A stretch of 23,691 bases of DNA from the IMG/VR virus record IMGVR_UViG_3300014501_000188, positions 1-23,691 of that record. The stretch is one strand, 5' to 3'. The position numbers and the translations under genes are program-made. The notes under the pieces are model-generated. The model was not told where the DNA came from, made no database searches, and saw nothing but the letters and a program-made list of their open reading frames with translations. Positions 7,063 to 14,722 of this stretch are shown piece after piece (the stretch's first letter is position 1; each line of letters opens with the position of its first letter). Source of the stretch: a virus.

Positions 7063-10000
7063 ATGGCAGATTTAACAGCTAAAGACCGAAAGGACATCTC
7101 CAGCGAGGAGTTTGCGGTTCCTCCGAAGGACGGCAAGCCTGGCGCTTATCCGGTTCCAGATAAGGAGCATGCGGCACTTGCGAAGTCCGGGGCATCTCAC
7201 GCGGAGCACGTCGGCAACATCTCTAAGTCCGAAGAAGAGGAGATCGATAAGAAAGCCGACGAGGTTTTGGCCGATGAAGCGGTTGACCTTGCTGCGCACG
7301 AAGCGGCCACGTCGACCATGAACGATAAGGCTTCCCCATCGGATGCGCAACTTATGGCCGGGAACTACCAGAAAGGTCACATTAAAGTTGGGCCGCTTCA
7401 TATCTCGGTTGAGAATCCATCGGGATCGCGCCGAAGGCAGGAATGGCCACCCCTTAGCGACCATTACGGCTATATCAAGGGCACGAAGGGGCACGATAAG
7501 GACCACATTGACGCCTTTGTGAAGCCCGGAACGGATGAGGACCATCAAGGGCCAGTTCACGTCGTTAACCAGAACCACCCAGACGGCAGTTTTGATGAGC
7601 ACAAGGCGATGGTTGGATGGCCGGATGCTTCAACCGCTAAGGCGGGATATCTTTCGAATTACATGCCGAACCAAGAGCAGAACATTCACTCGGTGGTTTC
7701 AATGCCGATGGATGAGTTTCACGCTTGGGCCAAGAGTGATGCGCCTTCACAGGGGCCGTGCATGCCTGCGCAGCCTGTGGCGCATGCGGTAGCCGACTGT
7801 GAGTGCGGATGCGGCGGAAAGTGCCACGAAGTGGCTGTAGACGAAGAATTGGAGGTTGTTGCGGATTGCTTTGCTCCCGCTGAGTTCGAGATAGTTCAGG
7901 ACTCAGCCAGAGAAGGTGTTTTGGGCGTTGTTAAGCAGCCGATTACACGGGCGAACTTCAAGACCAAGAACGGCTACATCTACCGCAGCCCTGGCCCGCT
8001 TGATAAGGCTCTTGTCGAAGCTAACGACCGCTTTAAGCTAAAAACGATCCACACAGAAAAGCATCATCCCGCGCTGATTCAGGGTGCTTGCGATAGCAAT
8101 GGTTGCGGGCCAAAGTTTGCGAACAACTTCGCCAACGTGACCGGAACCCCTTTAAGGGTTGAAGGTCCGGACGCGGCCGGTTGGGTTTATGGCTACCGTG
8201 AGATTGTTGATAGCCCCGATGGGCGCTCAGTCTTCCAGGCGATTAAGGACGGGAAGCCGATGCCCGTTTCCGTGCGGTGGCTCTTCAAGGCAAACCCGCT
8301 AACCAAACAGCCCGACGTTTTACACCTTGTTACCTGGGATGACGTTCTTTCACCCGCAGTCCATGGAGCTGGCTCCATGGCTGTGATCATGGACGATTTT
8401 GAAGACCCTGGCAGCATGACCGACCCAAGACCCGAGGACAAAGACGGACTCGGCGAACCATTTTATGGTGTGAACCGCAACACCGTGAATCCATACGATT
8501 CGCATAACGCGAGTCCAGAAGTGGACAAGATAGCGGCGGACGCGAGTCCGGCAGTAGACGGCGCCTTAGAAGCGCATTCAAAAGGAAAACCAAAAATGAA
8601 CGAAACATTGAAAACCGTTCGCGCTTTTGTGACAGCGGCCACCACGGGCGCGCCTAAAGCCGAACTCTTAAAGACAGTCAAGGCGGCAACCGGAGCGATC
8701 CTGGATGCCTATAACGAAGGCGACCCCGAGGTGCCTGCGTATGTTAAGAGTCTTCTTAGCGGCTGCAAGGTCGTAGCGGATTCGATGGACGCCGCCTATC
8801 ACTCTGGCGTTAAGGGCCCGGTTGTCGAGCTTGGCAACATGATCGGTGCCGATCCTACAGTTGGATGGGGGCCTGACCTGCGGGATGTTCCAGACAACGA
8901 TAACAAGACGGAAATGCGAAATCTTCAGCAGAAGACTTCCACGGCCGTTAAGGGGCTGGAAATCACGGCTGACGAAGAGGCTCAGGCAGCGGAAACCAAG
9001 CGAGTGGAAGATGTTGAAGCCAAGATGGACGAGTTCATTCGCGGTGGTCACCCGATTTCGATGATGGACAAGGACATTCGCGGCCGAATCGCTGCTCACG
9101 TGAAGCGGGTTGCCAAGGATGCCGACGACGTGAAAGCAGTTCTGGACGAGGCGGTTAAGCCGTTCAGCCGCGATAGAGCGGTTGAGAACCTTATCGGACT
9201 TGGCTTTACAGGCGTGAACGTTCTGACCACGACCGTTACGGATGAGGCGAATCCCTCCAACGTGACGAACGTGCGAGAAGTTCGCCCTGGCATGGCAGCG
9301 GTTGACCGCTATCTTGCGGCAATGGACGAGAGTTTGAAGAAGGGCCCCATGGCAAACGATGGGCTTACCCCGAACTTTAACGATCCGTCGACCTTGACGC
9401 GAAGGACTTACAACCGAAGGGTGATGGATCCGATCCTTGATGAGTGTTTCGATATCCAGTACGGGACAACCGGCGGTCTTAACGCGATCTCCGATTCATC
9501 GGATCCATGGGATACGGTCACGAAGGAACTCAATGCGGTTGCCCAAGCTGACTCTTACACCTCGGCTCTTGCTCAGGTTCCGAACCAGCCGACCATCTAC
9601 CGGGCTATGCTCACTCAGGCATTCCAGGACCAAAAGGCGCTCAAGTTTGCTGGCGCGGTTGGACCGGGTCAAGCTGGGAAGGCTAGTTCAGGATGGGAAG
9701 TCAAGACAGGCTTTGGCCGCGTCTTTAAGGTTCCTTATGAGAGCTACACCGACCCGACGGCCTACGGCTTCCAATATGGCGGCTTAGACTTTGGGCTCAC
9801 AAACCCTGAGAACGCCGGCGTCTATGAGGGCACCGTTGATTATTTCTGGGATACATTCTTCCCCTTGTGGCGAAGCGTTGCAACCTCGTCCACGATCCAG
9901 GCAATCAAATCGATCGGCAACGGTCCTTTAAACCTCGATCTGAACGGACGCAACATTTGGCACTCTCAGGCAAGGAAGAGCCGGACCATCGACATGGGCA

Positions 10001-11193
10001 TCAGTAACGAGATGTTCCGCGTCGCTTTGGAGTATGCCGTTACCGCGAAAACCAACGAGACCTACACTTCTGGAAATAACGGACTGGCCAACCAGACAGT
10101 GTTTGGAAACGGCGCTTCGACGGTTGTTCCCGGCCAGGTGACAGCTTCCGTTATCGTGAACCTGAACCCAACCAAGATTGCAAGTGCGGCAGTTGCTTTC
10201 ACGAGCGGCGCGCCCACTGACGACTACGCCATCTATCCGAATCCCAACGTGACCCCTTCGGGCTCGGGTGTGATTCCGATTGGCGCGGTAAGACTGCTTG
10301 CGGGCGCTGCGGTCGGCGTCAACTCAGGGACCTACTTCGGAACCAACGGGCAATCGAAGAATCCTGTCGTTCCGCCTAGGGCTCAGCTCACGCTAACAAG
10401 CGGCGGCGCTGACTCGAACTCGACACTTAACCCGATTAGCGTTTCCGCTCCTGCCGGCGCGGTTCTAGGCTATCTTGGCAGCGACGGATATATCTATTCG
10501 TCTCCTGGCACGTCGGCCACCTATGCGGTTGACTATATGAACGGTGTTATCGTGTTCGCGTCGGGTGTTAGCCAGAACAGCAACGTTCTTGGAACAACTA
10601 TCACCGCCTCGTACAGCTATAGCACGAACTTTGACGTGTTCCCGCTGCAGCCTTCGATCAACGGACTCGCTGGCCTTGCAACCGGCGAAACGCCTCCTGC
10701 GTTTATGGCCCGGTTCCTTGCCCAGTTCGACTTCACGGCTGGCAATATGGCGGCGTGGCCAAGATTCGTAGCTCCTGATATGGCGCTGATGTCCACGACA
10801 ATCAGCCCCAACATCACGGAGGCGACGACCTTCTATAAGCTGAACTCACCTGATGGTACAGACCTGTATCCAGATGAGGAGTTCTTTGCGATCCGCAATG
10901 GCGTTGCGATGGCCAGGACCAATACTCCTTTGTTCGTCGGCGACACGGGCATCCTTCTTACGAGACGGTTCAGCACGAAATACGTGATTGACACGCCTTA
11001 CGAGACAAGGGGCCCGGTTGTGAAGTACGACTCGAACGGAAACGTTATTCCCGGAGAGGCCTACTACGGCGCTGAGAACTCGGCTATCTGCACTCCGCAG
11101 GTGAAGAACTCAGTCGGCACGCTCATCAACCCTGTCGGACGCATTCTGCTTACGCTTCAAGGCGGAAAGCAGTCTTGTGGCCTTCCTAACTAG
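7063..11193 (+). CDS. Capsid polyprotein: pyrophosphatase-like domain, maturation protease, scaffold, major capsid protein
   Basis: One unbroken frame of 1376 residues. Residues 1-95 are acidic and disordered. Residues 100-225 match the InPase domain of phage polyvalent proteins: VENPSG, YGYIKGT, then D145-x-D147-x-x-D150 and FDEHK, like family I pyrophosphatases. A Cys cluster follows (C233, C246, C248, C250, C254). Residues 275-445 resemble T4 gp21 prohead protease: NGYIY (303-307), EKHHP with the likely catalytic His near 334-335, and PVSVRW with likely Ser403. Residues 455-740 are charged and helical, as scaffolds are. The rest fits an HK97-fold capsid protein, with a Gly/Ser/Thr-rich beta insertion at about 1000-1190. 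Normally these are two to four genes. An in-frame ATG with its own ribosome binding site (8596) may also make a shorter scaffold-capsid product. Candidate gp21-type cleavage points (L-x-E) are 463-465 and 694-696. Domain calls are by motif only. Confidence 0.82.
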   Translation: MADLTAKDRKDISSEEFAVPPKDGKPGAYPVPDKEHAALAKSGASHAEHVGNISKSEEEEIDKKADEVLADEAVDLAAHEAATSTMNDKASPSDAQLMAGNYQKGHIKVGPLHISVENPSGSRRRQEWPPLSDHYGYIKGTKGHDKDHIDAFVKPGTDEDHQGPVHVVNQNHPDGSFDEHKAMVGWPDASTAKAGYLSNYMPNQEQNIHSVVSMPMDEFHAWAKSDAPSQGPCMPAQPVAHAVADCECGCGGKCHEVAVDEELEVVADCFAPAEFEIVQDSAREGVLGVVKQPITRANFKTKNGYIYRSPGPLDKALVEANDRFKLKTIHTEKHHPALIQGACDSNGCGPKFANNFANVTGTPLRVEGPDAAGWVYGYREIVDSPDGRSVFQAIKDGKPMPVSVRWLFKANPLTKQPDVLHLVTWDDVLSPAVHGAGSMAVIMDDFEDPGSMTDPRPEDKDGLGEPFYGVNRNTVNPYDSHNASPEVDKIAADASPAVDGALEAHSKGKPKMNETLKTVRAFVTAATTGAPKAELLKTVKAATGAILDAYNEGDPEVPAYVKSLLSGCKVVADSMDAAYHSGVKGPVVELGNMIGADPTVGWGPDLRDVPDNDNKTEMRNLQQKTSTAVKGLEITADEEAQAAETKRVEDVEAKMDEFIRGGHPISMMDKDIRGRIAAHVKRVAKDADDVKAVLDEAVKPFSRDRAVENLIGLGFTGVNVLTTTVTDEANPSNVTNVREVRPGMAAVDRYLAAMDESLKKGPMANDGLTPNFNDPSTLTRRTYNRRVMDPILDECFDIQYGTTGGLNAISDSSDPWDTVTKELNAVAQADSYTSALAQVPNQPTIYRAMLTQAFQDQKALKFAGAVGPGQAGKASSGWEVKTGFGRVFKVPYESYTDPTAYGFQYGGLDFGLTNPENAGVYEGTVDYFWDTFFPLWRSVATSSTIQAIKSIGNGPLNLDLNGRNIWHSQARKSRTIDMGISNEMFRVALEYAVTAKTNETYTSGNNGLANQTVFGNGASTVVPGQVTASVIVNLNPTKIASAAVAFTSGAPTDDYAIYPNPNVTPSGSGVIPIGAVRLLAGAAVGVNSGTYFGTNGQSKNPVVPPRAQLTLTSGGADSNSTLNPISVSAPAGAVLGYLGSDGYIYSSPGTSATYAVDYMNGVIVFASGVSQNSNVLGTTITASYSYSTNFDVFPLQPSINGLAGLATGETPPAFMARFLAQFDFTAGNMAAWPRFVAPDMALMSTTISPNITEATTFYKLNSPDGTDLYPDEEFFAIRNGVAMARTNTPLFVGDTGILLTRRFSTKYVIDTPYETRGPVVKYDSNGNVIPGEAYYGAENSAICTPQVKNSVGTLINPVGRILLTLQGGKQSCGLPN
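8361..8380. repeat. Perfect inverted repeat inside the capsid precursor gene
   Basis: Two 9-base arms (CCATGGAGC and GCTCCATGG) separated by TG form a perfect palindrome-like hairpin within the protease-coding part, about 215 bases before the possible internal start. It encodes the His-Gly-Ala-Gly-Ser-Met stretch, so chance from codon choice is possible. Confidence 0.5.
8582..8598 (+). promoter_or_regulatory. Possible internal ribosome binding site and start (scaffold-capsid)
   Basis: AAGGA stands 9 bases before an ATG at 8596 that is in frame with the polyprotein (Met512). Initiation here would give an 865-residue scaffold plus capsid protein without the pyrophosphatase-like and protease parts. 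The sequence between is A-rich and so probably unstructured, which favours initiation. This resembles the nested starts of lambda C/Nu3, but use of the site is inferred. Confidence 0.4.
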
Positions 11194-11207
11194 GGATCCA
11201 CGTAAAC

Positions 11208-11246
11208 GGCCCCTCGCACGTTAAGCGCGGGGGGCCTCCTGTTTTA
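11208..11246 (+). terminator. Rho-independent terminator after the capsid gene
   Basis: A 10-pair stem (GGCCCCTCGC with GCGGGGGGCC, one T-G pair) with a nine-base loop is followed by TCCTGTTTTA. It lies 15 bases after the capsid stop and 12 bases before the next gene. Confidence 0.85.
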
Positions 11247-11257
11247 GATTTACAGAT

Positions 11258-12250
11258 ATGAACGTTCCCAACTTCACCACGCAGCTTGCGAACTCGCTTG
11301 GCGATCCCACCAATGCGACCTATAGCAGCACTTTGCTACAAACAGCGATGGTGATTGCGGTTGGTTCCTATGGCCGGTGGCGAAAACTGGAGCGGCAATT
11401 TGGAACTGGCCATATTTATGAGGCTGTTACGGCTGGAGCAAGTACGGTGCTTATTGCCGGTGGCCCCTGGGTGGTTGGGCAGGAGATTTCCGTGATGGAT
11501 TCCTATTCAGGAGTTGAGACTTTTACAGTTAACGCGATTGCGGCCGGAACGCCTCTTACGAACTGGATCGGCGTCCCCACACTGGTTACGATTTCAGGAA
11601 TATTTGCAAATAACCACGCGGCCGGAATCTTTGTAAACCAGACCAACGCGGGACTTACGCTTGTTGCCGGCCAATCTAACTATTTTCTAGCAAACGATTT
11701 TAGCGCTTTCGAGAACAGGTCCTGGGATATCGCCAATGGATCCAGGGCATGGGTTAAGAGGCAGGAAAGCTTTTACGATGGTGCTTACCGGATGTCTGAT
11801 TTGCTATCAGGCGTCGGGGAAGGGCAATCTCAAACGTTTGGCGGTATCTCCACGGGGAACGGGTATGCAGGGGTTCCGAATGCGACCGGGATCACAAATA
11901 TTCCTCAGAATGCGAGTACGGGCACCGCTTATGATATCTTGGCCGGGAACCCCCCTCAGCTTGTGATAAACCCTGTGCCCCAATCGTCGGCGTTCTTGCA
12001 GTTCAACTATTATGGTGAGCATTTGCCGGAAACGGTTCCGGATGCAGATGTGGACGCCGTTATAGATGCGGCAACGGCTGTTGCGGTTGCTGCGATCGCG
12101 CAGGGCTATGGCGGCATTACTGATGCCCAGATCGGGGAAGACAAGTTTATGTATTCGGTGACAATGAAGACCCTTGTATCCATTGCGGACGAAGCCATGA
12201 AGCGCTTTGATGTGAAGATTAGGAAGCGCCCGTTTATGATCACAGGTTAA
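11258..12250 (+). CDS. Probable head-tail connector (adaptor) protein
   Basis: Position right after the capsid gene and before a stopper-like gene suggests the adaptor ring that binds the portal. The 330 residues are longer than the usual 100-200. The N-terminus (TTQLANSLGD, then STLLQTAMVIAVGSYGRWRK) and the C-terminus (VDAVIDAATAVAVAAIAQGY, then MKTLVSIADEAMKRF) are helical, as in HK97 gp6-type adaptors. Between them, about residues 58-125 form a beta module (AGASTVLIAGGPWVVGQEIS and onward) like one in the next gene. Residues 190-240 are Gly/Asn/Thr-rich. The start has only a weak ribosome binding site and follows a terminator. The adaptor role is inferred mainly from gene order; another minor head protein is possible. 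Confidence 0.5.
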   Translation: MNVPNFTTQLANSLGDPTNATYSSTLLQTAMVIAVGSYGRWRKLERQFGTGHIYEAVTAGASTVLIAGGPWVVGQEISVMDSYSGVETFTVNAIAAGTPLTNWIGVPTLVTISGIFANNHAAGIFVNQTNAGLTLVAGQSNYFLANDFSAFENRSWDIANGSRAWVKRQESFYDGAYRMSDLLSGVGEGQSQTFGGISTGNGYAGVPNATGITNIPQNASTGTAYDILAGNPPQLVINPVPQSSAFLQFNYYGEHLPETVPDADVDAVIDAATAVAVAAIAQGYGGITDAQIGEDKFMYSVTMKTLVSIADEAMKRFDVKIRKRPFMITG

Positions 12251-12254
12251 CGCG

Positions 12255-12833
12255 ATGGCTACCGGATTTTCAGATGCACAGTTAACGGCTTACCGGGCGG
12301 TTGTCGCTAGGTCTTTTGACCTTACCGGTACCCAACTTCAGCGAATAACGGGCAAAAACGTGGGCGGGGGGCCTTCGGTGACCTTCAATAGCACCAACAC
12401 GCAAATTCCTCTCCACGTTCGTCCAAACAAGCGTTTCCCGCAGGAGAGTGAACAGTCAGGCGTTATGGCCGCTGTGAGGCGGTTTGACGTCATTGCGCCC
12501 TGGAACACGGTCGTGAGCGTAAAAAACCGCTGGGCCGTTAACGACGGGGAAACGACGACTGTTTCTGCGGGCGCGAGTTCTACGGTCCAAACATTAGCAT
12601 CGGTCGCCGGGATTGTCAAAGGCGCATGGCTTTGGTTTGAGACGGCTCTTGTTTGCGCTCAGGTTGTTTCTGTTTCGGGACTTACGGTGACGCTTGCCAG
12701 TTCAGTAGCCACGGTCACAAACGAGGCGGTGCAGATGACGACCCTTTACGAGATCAACGGGCAAGATAGCGGAAAGAGCTTTACGCTGAAAGTTATTTGC
12801 GATTGTGATTTGATCGATGACGGTGCGGTCTAA
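12255..12833 (+). CDS. Probable head-closure (stopper) protein
   Basis: This 192-residue protein follows the adaptor-like gene by four bases, the place of the head-closure ring in siphoviruses. Its first half runs from a helix (DAQLTAYRAVVARSFD) into basic beta strands (IPLHVRPNKRFPQESEQSG) and APWNTVVSVKNRW, a layout seen in head-tail joining proteins. Residues about 100-165 form an inserted beta module, with SSTVQTLASVAGIVKGAWLW, ending in TTLYEINGQDSG. The stop shares bases with the next start (TAATG). The call is from order and fold pattern, not a family signature. Confidence 0.45.
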   Translation: MATGFSDAQLTAYRAVVARSFDLTGTQLQRITGKNVGGGPSVTFNSTNTQIPLHVRPNKRFPQESEQSGVMAAVRRFDVIAPWNTVVSVKNRWAVNDGETTTVSAGASSTVQTLASVAGIVKGAWLWFETALVCAQVVSVSGLTVTLASSVATVTNEAVQMTTLYEINGQDSGKSFTLKVICDCDLIDDGAV

Positions 12834-13297
12834 TGCCTACCTTCGCCACTAACGATATTGATATTCTGCTCCAGCAGGTTTTCAATAGTGACTCGCTGAT
12901 TCTGAGCTATTGCCCGGGTGGATATTGCGCGAGCAACCCGGCTCAAGGAACCGAGTTTCCGTGCATTAGGGCTTGGCAGCAATCACCCGGAAATGACACG
13001 CTTGTTCAAGGAACGTTAGCCGTACTGATGTCTAACCCTAAGTTTATGGTTGGGGTTGAGGATTATTGGGAAGTGGTGGACTGGTTTACCGGATCTTCGC
13101 CTGTGCCGAATGGGATCGATTTAGCGGTAAGGCGCATTCACCAACTCCTGCACGGAATCACGTTCACCGTTAACGGCTTTCAATATTTGGCGACTGCTAA
13201 ATCTGCATCTATGCGGCAACCCGGCGCGCAGATCGAGGGCAAATATAGACCTTGGCAAGGATATTGGTTTGAGTTCAACGTTCAGCAAGCGAATTGA
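12833..13297 (+). CDS. Probable tail-completion or tail-terminator protein
   Basis: This 154-residue protein starts on the last base of the previous stop (TAATG), so the two are coupled. It has YCPGGYCASN near residues 26-35. A long amphipathic segment (DLAVRRIHQLLHG) follows a beta pair, and the end is aromatic (YRPWQGYWFEFNVQQ), fitting small alpha/beta tail-terminator proteins that cap the tail tube and bind the neck. I see no signature sequence that proves it. The position between stopper-like and gp10-like genes supports the class. Confidence 0.4.
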   Translation: MPTFATNDIDILLQQVFNSDSLILSYCPGGYCASNPAQGTEFPCIRAWQQSPGNDTLVQGTLAVLMSNPKFMVGVEDYWEVVDWFTGSSPVPNGIDLAVRRIHQLLHGITFTVNGFQYLATAKSASMRQPGAQIEGKYRPWQGYWFEFNVQQAN

Positions 13298-13312
13298 TAG
13301 GAGAAAAAGACA

Positions 13313-13633
13313 ATGGCAAAAGCAAAATATGAAGTTTTGAAACCGATCGGGATCAAGGGTGTGCATTACATGCCCAAGGCTAACGCGAAAGCAGAGCCGG
13401 TCATCGTTGAGATTGACCCGGCAGAGTACGGCGACACGCTTGATGGCCACATCAAGGAAGGCTATTTTAAGCCTTTGAAAGATGGTGATGTGGCAGCGAA
13501 GCCCAAGCCAAAGACCAAGACGCCGAAGGCCAAAGCAGCGGTTGCGCCCAAGGCGGAGGCAACTGTTGCCGAAGTGCCAAAGGTTGAAGCTCCTGCGGTT
13601 GCGGAACCGGCAACGCCCGCGAAGGCGAGATGA
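13313..13633 (+). CDS. Small neck-region protein with Lys/Pro/Ala-rich tail
   Basis: This 106-residue protein follows a clear ribosome binding site (AGGAGAAAAA). The first 60 residues form a small compact domain (YEVLKPIGIKGVHYMPKA, then VEIDPAEYGDTLDGHIKEGY), a type often found near phage head-tail genes. The last 45 residues are almost only Lys, Pro, Ala, Val, Thr and Glu, with PKPKTKTPKAKAAVAPKAE, like a histone H1 tail: basic first and acidic later. Function is unknown. The basic tail could touch DNA or act as a flexible linker in the virion. Confidence 0.5.
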   Translation: MAKAKYEVLKPIGIKGVHYMPKANAKAEPVIVEIDPAEYGDTLDGHIKEGYFKPLKDGDVAAKPKPKTKTPKAKAAVAPKAEATVAEVPKVEAPAVAEPATPAKAR

Positions 13634-13636
13634 CCT

Positions 13637-13912
13637 ATGCGCAAATATAGGTTCGCCAACATGAACGACCGGCGGTTCTTGGTGGAGTTTTCTTCACCAA
13701 ATGAGTTGGTACCGTTCGGGATCCGCGAGGGCGACCATAAGAAATGGGGCGCTTCGATTGTTCCCTTTGAGATTGAAGTTGATTCGAATGAAGCATGTTG
13801 GGGGATTGCCCAATGTAATAGCTACCAAGAGGCGCTTGATGGAGTCGAAAAGTATCTAGCGGCAAACAGTGGGGTTTGGGTCAATGAAGGTGTTTACACG
13901 GGATCACGATGA
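13637..13912 (+). CDS. Hypothetical protein
   Basis: This 91-residue protein starts three bases after the previous stop and ends in an ATGA overlap with a tiny membrane gene. It is mixed alpha/beta, with YRFANMNDRRFLVEFSS at the start, an aromatic/charged centre and a helix SYQEALDGVEKYLAANSG near the C-terminus. No family is recognised. Tight packing in the operon supports it as real. Confidence 0.5.
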   Translation: MRKYRFANMNDRRFLVEFSSPNELVPFGIREGDHKKWGASIVPFEIEVDSNEACWGIAQCNSYQEALDGVEKYLAANSGVWVNEGVYTGSR

Positions 13913-14034
13913 AACCAATAGACTGGCTATGGCTATCAATAGGATTCCCGTTTGGCATTGCCGTAGCATACGTTTGGGAGTGCTGGACGGGGAGATTTAG
14001 ACATGGGTATTCAGAACCGAATCGTCCGCAATAA
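13909..14034 (+). CDS. Tiny single-span membrane protein
   Basis: A 41-codon frame begins at an ATG overlapping the previous stop (ATGA) and ends inside the next gene. It reads MKPIDWLWLSIGFPFGIAVA at the start, giving one hydrophobic segment (about residues 6-24), then a basic C-terminal tail. It fills the 90-base space between its neighbours, which is otherwise unexplained. Function is unknown. It could instead be untranslated spacer. Confidence 0.4.
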   Translation: MKPIDWLWLSIGFPFGIAVAYVWECWTGRFRHGYSEPNRPQ

Positions 14035-14461
14035 GATGCCAGAGGCGTTAGAAATGCTTCTGGTTGGTGCCCAAGCCTCGCAGTTGGCAGGTGCCAACGC
14101 TCACATGGCGGATATGATTCACGAGCTTACGGAAGAGACCAAGAGCGGAAAGCAGTACAAGGATTTACCGCACCGCTCTTCAGCCCCAGAAGAGGCACCG
14201 GCAGACCAAAGCGGCGAAGTTCGAAGTCTTGGCGAATACGAGCCCCTTATCAAGACATTCGAAGTCACCGAAGGCACGGACGTAGCCGGTCAGATCGGGG
14301 CCAAAGTTAGCGCTGGTGATGGTTCTGGGCTTGCCGAGTACTTGGAGTTTGGAACTTCGAAGATGGCACCGAGGCCGTTCTTTGGACCGGCGGAGGTTAC
14401 GGGGGCCGAGGCGGTTGTGGTGGCGAATGAGGAGTTGGCGAAGAAGTTGAGCACGCTTTAA
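14003..14461 (+). CDS. HK97 gp10-family neck/tail protein
   Basis: This 152-residue protein carries the clearest signature of the neck block: AEYLEFGTSKMAPRPFFGPA (residues 111-130), the conserved GT-x-x-M-x-x-RPF segment of the HK97 gp10 family. Family members are needed to finish or join the tail to the head in siphoviruses. The N-terminal half is helical, and residues about 55-75 are a Pro/Glu-rich linker. The following gene has its own Shine-Dalgarno 19 bases later. Family assignment is firm; the exact position in the virion is less so. Confidence 0.8.
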   Translation: MGIQNRIVRNKMPEALEMLLVGAQASQLAGANAHMADMIHELTEETKSGKQYKDLPHRSSAPEEAPADQSGEVRSLGEYEPLIKTFEVTEGTDVAGQIGAKVSAGDGSGLAEYLEFGTSKMAPRPFFGPAEVTGAEAVVVANEELAKKLSTL

Positions 14462-14480
14462 GATTTTCGTTTGGAGGAAT

Positions 14481-14720
14481 ATGGCAAATATTTGTTACGG
14501 TTCAACGACCATTGAGACAGTCTCTAAAGATGGAGACATGGAGATCACTCAGCGCGTTTATTGCAGTCTCGATACGCGCACAGAAACGGCTTTCGCTGTC
14601 CTGAAGGGGCTAAGTGGAGACGCTATTCTTGAGACTCACGCAAGGGCCGTGATTATCGAAACGTTAGGCGCGCGCCCGACGATTGTTACCCAGATTCAAG
14701 ATGCCACGAAGGCGAGCTGA
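14481..14720 (+). CDS. Hypothetical protein
   Basis: This 79-residue protein has a strong ribosome binding site (GGAGG) five bases before its ATG. Two N-terminal beta strands (YGSTTIETVSKDGDMEITQR) lead into a helical half, with ETAFAVLKGL and ETHARAVIIETLG. I recognise no family. It lies two bases before the next gene and is probably cotranscribed. It could be a small tail accessory or a non-structural insert. Confidence 0.5.
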   Translation: MANICYGSTTIETVSKDGDMEITQRVYCSLDTRTETAFAVLKGLSGDAILETHARAVIIETLGARPTIVTQIQDATKAS

Positions 14721-14722
14721 TA

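Noticed and set aside
9437-9787. 116-codon open frame inside the capsid gene on the + strand
   Set aside because: It is Arg/Ser-rich out-of-frame reading of the capsid sequence with no ribosome binding site of note.
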